A DNA stretch of 64,000 bases from positions 1 to 64,000 of the forward strand of contig NZ_BMVE01000020.1 of assembly GCF_014650555.1 (NCBI RefSeq), given 5' to 3'. This document shows, piece after piece, positions 56,884-64,000 of this stretch. Source of the DNA: Streptomyces goshikiensis. GTDB lineage: Bacteria > Actinomycetota > Actinomycetes > Streptomycetales > Streptomycetaceae. The position numbers were made by a program, and so were the translations under genes. Under the pieces are notes generated by a model. It was not told the DNA's origin. It saw only the letters and a list, made by a program, of their open reading frames with translations, and did not search any database. Each line of letters opens with the position of its first letter. Within the stretch, counting starts at the first letter, position 1.

Positions 56884-59800
56884 GTGGTGGCCGTCGACAG
56901 CGAATCCGCGACAAGCGCAGCCGGCGGTGGCGGCGGGCCCGGCATGACGAGCACACCCGCATCCGCGCCGCACCGTCCGCCCGCCGTGAGCCTGCCGAAG
57001 GGCGGCGGGGCGATCAAGGGCATCGGCGAGAAGTTCGCGGCCAATCCGGTGACCGGCGCCGGCGCCATGACCGTGCCGGTCGCGGCCACCCCCGGCCGGT
57101 CGGGCTTCGGCCCGGACCCGGCGCTCGGTTACGACTCGGGCGCGGGCAACGGCCCCTTCGGGCTCGGCTGGAGCCTCGGGCTGCCCGCGATCACCCGCAG
57201 GACCGACAAGGGCGTGCCCCGGTACGACGACGCGGCCGATTCCGACGTGTTCATCCTCTCCGGCGCCGAGGACCTCGTACCCGTACTGGTCCCCGAGGGC
57301 GACCGCTGGGTGCCGGAAGTGCTGCCGCCGCGCACGATCGGCGGCGCCCGCTACACCGTGCGGGGCTACCGGCCTCGTGTCGAGGGCCTCTTCGCCCGCG
57401 TCGAGCGCTGGACGAACACCGGGGACCCCGCGGACGTCTTCTGGCGCTCGATCTCCCGCGACGACATCACCACCTGGTACGGGCACACCCCGGAGTCCCG
57501 GATCACCGACCCGGCCGACGCCTCGCGCGTGTTCGGCTGGCTGATCTCCGAGAGCCACGACGACCGGGGCAATCTCGTCGCGTACGGCTACAAGCCCGAG
57601 GACGACGAGGGCGTGGACACGACCGCCGGCCACGAACGCCACCGGCAGCGCGCCGCCAACCGCTACCTCAAGCGGATCCGCTACGGCAACCACACACCCT
57701 GGATCTCCTCCTTCGACACCGCCACCGGCCGGCGGCCGCTGCCCACCGACGACCAGTGGCACTTCGAACTCGTCCTCGACTACGGAGAGCACGATCCGGC
57801 CGCTCCCACCCCGAACGCCGCGGGCGCCTGGAGCGCCCGCGCCGACCCCTTCTCGTCGTTCCGCTCCGGGTTCGAGGTTCGGACCCACCGGCTCTGCCGC
57901 CGCGTCCTGATGTTCCACCACTTCCCCGACGAGCCGGAGGTCGGTGCCGACTGTCTCGTCCGCTCGACGGACTTCCGGTACGCCCACGGGGTGCACGCGA
58001 CCCTGACAGCGGTCACCCACCAGGGCTATCAGCGCGACAGCGGGGGTTTTCGCGCCCGCTCCCTGCCCCCGGTCGAGTTCACCTACTCCGAGGCGGTCGT
58101 CGACCACACCCTCCGCGAGCTCGACGAGGAGAGCCTGGACGGACTGCCCGCCGGCCTGGACGGCGGAGCCCGGTACCAGTGGGTCGACCTGGACGGCGAG
58201 GGACTGCCGGGCATCCTCACCGAACAGGGCGGCGGATGGTTCTACAAACGCAACCTCAGCCCGCTCACCTCCACACGGGCCCGGTTCGGGCCGGCCGAGA
58301 CCATCTCGTCCCGCCCCTCGCTAGCCCTGGCCACCGGGGCCCAGTTCCTCGACCTCGCGGGGGACGGGCGCGTAGACCTCGTCCGCTTCACCGGGCTCGA
58401 CCCCGGATTCCAGGAACACGCCTCCGACGGGACGTGGGAGCCGTACACCCCCTTCCTCTCGCTGCCCGACCGCGACTGGGCGGATCCGAACCTGCGGTTC
58501 GTCGACCTCGACGGCGACGGACTCGCCGACGTCCTCGTCACCGAGGACGATGCCCTGGTCTGGCACCCCTCGCTCGGCGAGGCGGGCTTCGGACCCGAGC
58601 GGCGCGAGACCCGCGCCCGTGACGAGGAACGCGGGCCGGTGCTCGTCTTCGCCGACACCGACCAGTCGGTGCACCTGGCGGACATGAGCGGGGACGGTCT
58701 CACCGATCTCGTCCGCATCCGCAACGGCGAGCTCTGCTACTGGCCGAACCTGGGCCACGGCCGCTTCGGCTCGAAGGTCGTGATGACCGGGGCCCCCTCC
58801 GACCACCCCGACCGCTTCGACCAGCGGCGCATCCTTCTCGCCGATGTCGACGGCTCCGGTACCACCGACGTGCTCCACCTGCGCGCCGACGGCACACGGA
58901 TCCACTTCAACCGGTCCGGCAACGACTTCGCGCCGCCCGTACCGCTGCCGTCACTGCCCCCGGCGGACGACCTCACCCACGTCCACGCCGTCGACCTGCT
59001 CGGCAACGGCACGGCCTGTCTGGTGTGGTCCTCACCCCTGCCGGCGGACGCCCGCCGCCCCCTGCGCTACCTCGACCTGATGGGCGCAGTGAAGCCCCAT
59101 CTGCTCACCCGGGTGCGCAACAACCTCGGCGCGGAGACCGAGATCGCGTACGCGCCGTCCACCGCCTTCTCCCTGAGCGACCGGCGGGCCGGTACGCCCT
59201 GGGAGACGAAGCTGGCCTTCCCCGTCCATGTGGTCGAGCGGACGACCGCCCGCGACAAGTGGCGCGGCACGGCCTTCACGAGCCGCTACAGCTACCACCA
59301 CGGCTGCTTCGACGGGGCCGAGCGCGAGTTCCGCGGCTTCGCGCGCGTGGAGCGGACCGACGTCGAGGACTACGGCACGTTCGCGGCGGCCAACGCGGAC
59401 AGTCCCTATGTCACCGCCGACCACCGGCTCTACCAGCCGCCCGTACGAACGGTCACCTGGCGGCACACCGGGGTGCCCGTCGAGGGCCGGGACCCGCTGC
59501 ACCCCTTCCGGCACGAATACTTCCGCGCGTCCGAGGAGTACGCGCCGCCGGGCCAGGACCTCGGTACCCTGCCGCTCGGTCCCGGCGAACGACGCGAAGC
59601 CGTAAGGGCGTTCAAAGGCGCCCTCCTGCGCGAGGAGACGTACGAACTCGACCTCACCGCCGCGACGGGCGGCGAACGGCCGCCGGTTGCGGTCCGCATC
59701 CTCGCGGCCACCTCGCACGCCCACCGCATCCGCCTCCTCCAGCCCCGCTCCGGCCAACACCACGCCGTCTTCCACACCTTCGAGAGCGAGACCGTCGCCC

Positions 59801-62800
59801 ACCACTACGAGCTCGACCTGCGCACCACGTCCTCCGTACCCGCACCGCAGCCCGCGCCCGATCCGAGGATCCTCCACACGCTCAACATCACCGTGGACAC
59901 CTACGGAACCGTCCTCCAATCCGTCGCCGTCGCATACCCGCGCACGCGGCCGGCCCCCCTCGCCGACCCGCTCCTGCCGCCCGCCACCGAGACCCTCGTC
60001 GCCGCCGTGCAGGGCGAGCTCCACGTCGTCTACACCGAGAGCCGCACCACCGATCCGCTCCCGCCCGACCCCGACCGGCACCGCCTTCCGCTGCCCTGCG
60101 AGGTGCGCACGTACGAGCTGACCGGTGTCGGACCCGACGAGGCAGGCGACGGGCGCCGGCTCACTCCGGAGGGGCTGCGCCGGTACCGGCTCGGCGAGCG
60201 GCACCAGAGCGGCGGGACACCGGTGGCCGAACTCGACCACCACCAACTGCCCGACCGGGTGACCCCCCAGAAGCGGCTCCTCCAACTGGTCCGCACGCTC
60301 TACTACGACGAGGCGCTCGACGGGCCGATGCCCCTGGCCGGCCTGACCGCCCGCGCCCTGCCCTACGGGAGGTACACCCTCGCCTGGACCGACCCGATGC
60401 TGACGGCGGTCCTGGGTGACAAGGCGACGCCCGAGGTCAGGGCCGCAGTGGCGGACCGGGCCGTCAGTGGCCACCTCGCGGGCCCGGCCGCCGTGCGGCT
60501 CCTCGGCGCGGACGCCGCCGGTCGGTACTGGCGCTGCTCGGGAGGCGCGGAGTACGACCCCGACGCGCCGCACCGGTTCTTCCTGCCCTCCGGGTGGGCC
60601 GACGCCTTCGCAAACACCACCCGCCTCGAACACGACCCGTACGGCCTCTGTCTGAAGGCGAGCACTGACCCCCTCGGCAATCGCACCGAGGTGCTCGCCC
60701 ACGACTACCGCGTGATGGCACCCCGCAGGATCCGCGACATCAACGGCAACCACACCGAGGCGCGCTTCGACGCCCTCGGCCTCCCGGCCGCCACCGCGCT
60801 CAGCGCGAAGGACGGCACGGGCGACCACCTCGCCGGGTTCGACGCGGCCGCGCTCAACCCCGGAATCGCCGCCCTCACACGGTTCTTCGCCACCGACGAC
60901 TACGACCCGGCGCACGCCCGGCCACTGCTCCTCGACGCGAGCCAGCGGTGGCTCTTCCACTTCGGCGAGGAACTGCGCGACGGCGAGGTCGTGTGGGCCC
61001 AGCACCCGCCCTCCACGGCCGCGCTCAGTCGTGAACGGCATGCCCACGAGCCGGCCGAAAGCCCCTTGCAGGCCGCCTTCCTCTACGCGGACGGCCTCGG
61101 CAACGCCCTGGTCAGCAAGGTCCAGGCCGAACCCGACGAGCCGGGCGGCCCCCTGCGCTGGGTCGCCAGCGGCAAGACCGTGGTCAACAACAAGGGCAAT
61201 CCGGTCAAACGGTACGAGGCGTACTTCGGGCCGCCCGGCAGCGGCCACCGATTCGAGGAGCCGGGCGAGCACGGCGTCACCCCGCTGTACTTCTACGACG
61301 CGATCGGGCGGCTGATCCGCACCGACTTCCCCGACGGCAGCCACCACCGCGTCGACTTCTCGCCCTGGGACGTCACCGACCACGACCGCAACGACACGGT
61401 CCTGGAACCCGGCAACGGCTGGTACGCGCGGATGAGCACCTCGGCCCTGCCCGCCGAACGCCGTGCGGCGCGCCAGGCAGCCGCCCACGCCGGCACCCCC
61501 GGACGCGCCCTGCTCGACGGCCTCGGGCACACCGCCATGACGATCGGCCACAACAGGCTGGACGGCGTCGACGAGAAGCACGTCAGCTTCACCCGACGGG
61601 ACGTGGAGGGCAATCCGCTCTGGATCCGGGACCCGCGCGGCAACCGGGTGCTCCAGCACGCCGTCCCGCCCCTGCCGCCCGGCGTCCACCCCCTCGACGA
61701 CCCGCAGAACCTGTCCCCGCGCGGGTTCAGCCCCGGCTACGACCTGACCGGGCACGCGCTGTTCGAGCACAGCCCGGACTCCGGCGAGCGCTGGACCCTC
61801 CGGGACGCGGCGGACGGGCCGCTGTTCACCTGGAACGGCCGGGGATTTCGGACCCGTACGACGTACGACGCCCTGCGTCGTCCGGTCGGAACCTACGTCA
61901 CCGCGACCGGCGACACGACCCCCTCCGGGGCTCCGCGCGACCCGGCGCGACCGGAGGCCCCCGAGGCGCTGGCCGAGTACCGCGTCTACGGCGAGACGCA
62001 CCCCGACCCGGACCGGAACCTGCGCGGCCGGGCCTTCCGGGTCTACGACGGCGCCGGTGTGGCGACCAGCGAGCGCTACGACTTCAAGGGCAACCTGACC
62101 GAGGCCGCCCGCGGCTTCGCCCGTGACCACACCGGCACACCGGACTGGTCCCCCCTGGCCTCCCTCACCGACCCGGACCGGCTCACCGAGGCCGCCGCAC
62201 CCCTGCTCGAACCGGGCCCGCCGCTGACCATCAGCACGACGTACGACGCCCTCGGCCGCCCGGTCGAGGTCACCACACCCGACGGCAGCGTCACCCGCAG
62301 GTCGTACAACGAGGCGGGCCTGCCCGAGCGCGTGGAGGTGAACCAGCGGGGCGCTGCGGCGGCCACCGCGTTCGTCACCGGTGTGGACTACGACGCCCAC
62401 GGCCGGCGCACCCGCGTCGCCCACGGCAACGGCGCCCGCACCGCTTACACCTACGATCCGTTCACCTTCCGCCTGACCGGCGTGCGCACGACCCGGCCGG
62501 TCGGCCCGGACACCTCCGCCTCACCGCTGTTCGCGAACGCCTCCGTGGTACAGGACCTCCACTACACCTACGACCCGGTCGGCAACATCACCCGCATCGA
62601 GGACGCCTCGCTCGCCACGATCGCCGGGGTCGCCGCCGCGCGCGACCACAGCCATGACGCGTCCTACCGGCTCGTCGCCGCGAGCGGCCGCGAGCACGCC
62701 GGCCAGACCGGCTTCCTGCCGGACCCGCCCGACGCCGGCCGCCGGGACTACCCCTTCGCCGGTGCCCGCGTCCACCCGAACGACCTCCAAGGACTGCGCG

Positions 62801-64000
62801 GCTATGTGGAGCGCTACCGCTACGACGCGGTCGGCAACCTCATGCACCTCGCCCATCACGAGGGCACCGACGTCGAGGCACCCGGCCCCACCCTGTGGCG
62901 GCGCCACCACCAGTACGCCCTCGACAGCAACCGGATGCTCGCCACCAGTCTGCCCGGCGACACCGGCGGCCTGCCCGACTACGCGACGGAGGGCGGCTAC
63001 GGCGCCCGGTACGGCCACGACGCGCACGGCAACATCACGCGGATGCCGCACCTGCCGCTGATGCGGTGGGACCACGGCGACCGGCTGGCCGCCACCGCAC
63101 AGCAGGTGGTGAACGAGGGCACGCCCGAGACGACGTACTACGTGTACGACTCCGCCGGCGAACGGGTCCGCAAGGTGACCTTCACCGCGAGCGGGGCCCT
63201 CAAGAACGAGCGCCGCTACCTGGGCGGCTTCGAGCTCTACCGCGAGTACGGCACGGGCGGCGGGGCCCTCGAACGCGAGACCCTGCACATCGGCGACGCC
63301 GGCGAGCGCGTGGCCCTCGTCGAGACGGCGACGCTCCCCGCGGGCCGGCCCGCGATCCGCTACCGGTACGCCGACCACCAGGAGTCCGCCTGCGTCGAAC
63401 TGGACGAGAACGGCGCCCTGGTGGGGTACGAGGAGTACCACCCCTACGGAACGACCGCCTTCCAGAGCGGACGCGGCGCCGCCGAGACCGGCCTCAAGCG
63501 GTACCGCTACACCGGCAAGGAGCGTGACGACGAGAGCGGGCTGTCGTACTACGGCGCCCGCTACTACGCCCCCTGGCTGGGCCGTTGGGCGAGCTGTGAC
63601 CCGGCGGGCCTCGCGGACGGACCGTGCCGCTACGCGTACGCGCGGTGCGGGCCGGTACGGTTCCACGATCCGGACGGGCGACTGGTCGACGAGAGCGGGA
63701 AGTTCGCCGCCGCGGCCGCCGCTGCCGCACCCACCCTGGAGGCGGCGGGGGTGGTGGCCAGGGCCGCCCCGGGCTACTTCAAGTTGGCGGCGGTCGCCCT
63801 CGTCGTCGCCGCCGTCGCCTACGGCGCGTACGTGTACGCCACACACGAGGCGAAGCCGCAGCCGCCCGCGGTCGTCCCGCCGCCGCGCACCGACCCCGAC
63901 CCCGACCCCAAGGTCGAGCGGATCGAAGGCCGCTGGGTCGACGGGAAGTTCGTTCCCGCCGTTCCGAAGGACCCTGACCCGGCGCAGCCCAAGACCTCCG
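56884..64000 (+). CDS. Giant SpvB/TcB/RHS protein (Tc-toxin BC-like), cut by window edge
   Basis: About 2,370 codons are visible and no stop occurs before the edge. I chose GTG 56884 (a second GTG at 56887, ATG at 56944); the frame is open to 56341, so the start is uncertain. Order of parts: SpvB-type N-terminus (LPKGGGAIKGIGEKFAANPV, LGYDSGAGNGPFGLGWSLGL); FG-GAP/VCBS-like repeats with DLDGDGLADVLVTEDD and DMSGDGLTDLVRIRNG; TcB middle domains; YD repeats (TYDALGRPVEVTTPDGS, YDPVGNITRIED); and the RHS core RYRYTGKERDDESGLSYYGA followed by YYAPWLGRWASCDPAGLADG and FHDPDGR. After the core come a hydrophobic helix (YFKLAAVALVVAAVAYGAYV) and a proline-rich stretch (KPQPPAVVPPPRTDPDPDP). In Tc toxins the BC cocoon encloses and cleaves off a C-terminal toxin; the toxin domain would lie beyond this window. 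Confidence 0.9.
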   Translation, partial: MVAVDSESATSAAGGGGGPGMTSTPASAPHRPPAVSLPKGGGAIKGIGEKFAANPVTGAGAMTVPVAATPGRSGFGPDPALGYDSGAGNGPFGLGWSLGLPAITRRTDKGVPRYDDAADSDVFILSGAEDLVPVLVPEGDRWVPEVLPPRTIGGARYTVRGYRPRVEGLFARVERWTNTGDPADVFWRSISRDDITTWYGHTPESRITDPADASRVFGWLISESHDDRGNLVAYGYKPEDDEGVDTTAGHERHRQRAANRYLKRIRYGNHTPWISSFDTATGRRPLPTDDQWHFELVLDYGEHDPAAPTPNAAGAWSARADPFSSFRSGFEVRTHRLCRRVLMFHHFPDEPEVGADCLVRSTDFRYAHGVHATLTAVTHQGYQRDSGGFRARSLPPVEFTYSEAVVDHTLRELDEESLDGLPAGLDGGARYQWVDLDGEGLPGILTEQGGGWFYKRNLSPLTSTRARFGPAETISSRPSLALATGAQFLDLAGDGRVDLVRFTGLDPGFQEHASDGTWEPYTPFLSLPDRDWADPNLRFVDLDGDGLADVLVTEDDALVWHPSLGEAGFGPERRETRARDEERGPVLVFADTDQSVHLADMSGDGLTDLVRIRNGELCYWPNLGHGRFGSKVVMTGAPSDHPDRFDQRRILLADVDGSGTTDVLHLRADGTRIHFNRSGNDFAPPVPLPSLPPADDLTHVHAVDLLGNGTACLVWSSPLPADARRPLRYLDLMGAVKPHLLTRVRNNLGAETEIAYAPSTAFSLSDRRAGTPWETKLAFPVHVVERTTARDKWRGTAFTSRYSYHHGCFDGAEREFRGFARVERTDVEDYGTFAAANADSPYVTADHRLYQPPVRTVTWRHTGVPVEGRDPLHPFRHEYFRASEEYAPPGQDLGTLPLGPGERREAVRAFKGALLREETYELDLTAATGGERPPVAVRILAATSHAHRIRLLQPRSGQHHAVFHTFESETVAHHYELDLRTTSSVPAPQPAPDPRILHTLNITVDTYGTVLQSVAVAYPRTRPAPLADPLLPPATETLVAAVQGELHVVYTESRTTDPLPPDPDRHRLPLPCEVRTYELTGVGPDEAGDGRRLTPEGLRRYRLGERHQSGGTPVAELDHHQLPDRVTPQKRLLQLVRTLYYDEALDGPMPLAGLTARALPYGRYTLAWTDPMLTAVLGDKATPEVRAAVADRAVSGHLAGPAAVRLLGADAAGRYWRCSGGAEYDPDAPHRFFLPSGWADAFANTTRLEHDPYGLCLKASTDPLGNRTEVLAHDYRVMAPRRIRDINGNHTEARFDALGLPAATALSAKDGTGDHLAGFDAAALNPGIAALTRFFATDDYDPAHARPLLLDASQRWLFHFGEELRDGEVVWAQHPPSTAALSRERHAHEPAESPLQAAFLYADGLGNALVSKVQAEPDEPGGPLRWVASGKTVVNNKGNPVKRYEAYFGPPGSGHRFEEPGEHGVTPLYFYDAIGRLIRTDFPDGSHHRVDFSPWDVTDHDRNDTVLEPGNGWYARMSTSALPAERRAARQAAAHAGTPGRALLDGLGHTAMTIGHNRLDGVDEKHVSFTRRDVEGNPLWIRDPRGNRVLQHAVPPLPPGVHPLDDPQNLSPRGFSPGYDLTGHALFEHSPDSGERWTLRDAADGPLFTWNGRGFRTRTTYDALRRPVGTYVTATGDTTPSGAPRDPARPEAPEALAEYRVYGETHPDPDRNLRGRAFRVYDGAGVATSERYDFKGNLTEAARGFARDHTGTPDWSPLASLTDPDRLTEAAAPLLEPGPPLTISTTYDALGRPVEVTTPDGSVTRRSYNEAGLPERVEVNQRGAAAATAFVTGVDYDAHGRRTRVAHGNGARTAYTYDPFTFRLTGVRTTRPVGPDTSASPLFANASVVQDLHYTYDPVGNITRIEDASLATIAGVAAARDHSHDASYRLVAASGREHAGQTGFLPDPPDAGRRDYPFAGARVHPNDLQGLRGYVERYRYDAVGNLMHLAHHEGTDVEAPGPTLWRRHHQYALDSNRMLATSLPGDTGGLPDYATEGGYGARYGHDAHGNITRMPHLPLMRWDHGDRLAATAQQVVNEGTPETTYYVYDSAGERVRKVTFTASGALKNERRYLGGFELYREYGTGGGALERETLHIGDAGERVALVETATLPAGRPAIRYRYADHQESACVELDENGALVGYEEYHPYGTTAFQSGRGAAETGLKRYRYTGKERDDESGLSYYGARYYAPWLGRWASCDPAGLADGPCRYAYARCGPVRFHDPDGRLVDESGKFAAAAAAAAPTLEAAGVVARAAPGYFKLAAVALVVAAVAYGAYVYATHEAKPQPPAVVPPPRTDPDPDPKVERIEGRWVDGKFVPAVPKDPDPAQPKTS

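Noticed and set aside
59032..62424. 1,130-residue open frame opposite the giant SpvB/RHS gene
   Set aside because: Mirror of GC-rich codons; the forward frame has unmistakable RHS and FG-GAP motifs.
1..64000. CRISPR array, tRNA, rRNA or replication origin
   Set aside because: No regularly spaced direct repeats, no clover-leaf with TTCGA loop, and no DnaA box cluster was recognised by eye.
1..64000. Complete insertion sequence or integrative element boundary
   Set aside because: Only transposase fragments (5934 and 22436) were seen; no pair of terminal inverted repeats, integrase or tRNA attachment site.

Overview
The window reads as chromosomal DNA from a Streptomyces or close relative. GC is very high with strong third-position GC bias, GTG and TTG starts are common, and there is a short chaplin, MEDS-domain/anti-sigma genes, many two-component systems and lineage-typical small orphan proteins. 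No rRNA, tRNA, CRISPR array, integrase or intact insertion sequence was recognised. The mix of stress, resistance and decayed genes fits a chromosome arm rather than the core, but that is inference. Layout: 1-6.3 kb holds a cut-off fasciclin-domain reading frame, an MMPL exporter, a chaplin, small orphan genes (two of them broken), a channel-like membrane protein and transposase debris. 6.4-11.4 kb holds a TetX-like FAD monooxygenase, two related membrane proteins with a NarL-type two-component pair, and a YdhR-type monooxygenase. 11.7-20.7 kb holds two small cysteine-containing proteins, a TetR/DHA2-exporter/cupin unit, a MEDS-STAS plus MEDS-ATPase pair, a class II glutamine amidotransferase, a nine-residue-repeat protein, and a stand-alone ketoacyl synthase divergent from a TetR gene with two matching operators. 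20.7-29.3 kb holds small hypotheticals, two MFS transporters, a PIG-L deacetylase and a secreted beta-helix protein. 29.3-50.4 kb is the most coherent block: CBS-BON proteins, a beta-CASP metallo-beta-lactamase, Zn alcohol dehydrogenase, two pyridoxamine-oxidase-like proteins, an Acg-type nitroreductase, universal stress proteins, phosphoketolase, two DevS/OsdK-like GAF kinases, two DevR/OsdR-like regulators, a STAS protein, PPK2 and a SulP transporter. The block up to 45.1 kb is studded with tandem 16-bp palindromes (GGRCCGnnCGGYCC), usually 21-22 bp centre to centre, upstream of most transcription units. I read it as a hypoxia/dormancy regulon comparable to the M. tuberculosis DosR and S. 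coelicolor OsdR regulons. 50.5-55.3 kb holds an APC permease and an arsenic cluster (arsC, arsR, MIP channel, second arsR, flavin monooxygenase) with no arsenite pump in the window. 55.3-64 kb holds two hypotheticals and the start of a giant SpvB/TcB/RHS protein that runs off the right edge. Several reading frames are clearly decayed (4.1-4.4, 33.6-34.2, 35.2-35.4 and 35.4-35.8 kb), so the region has had insertions, deletions and duplications.
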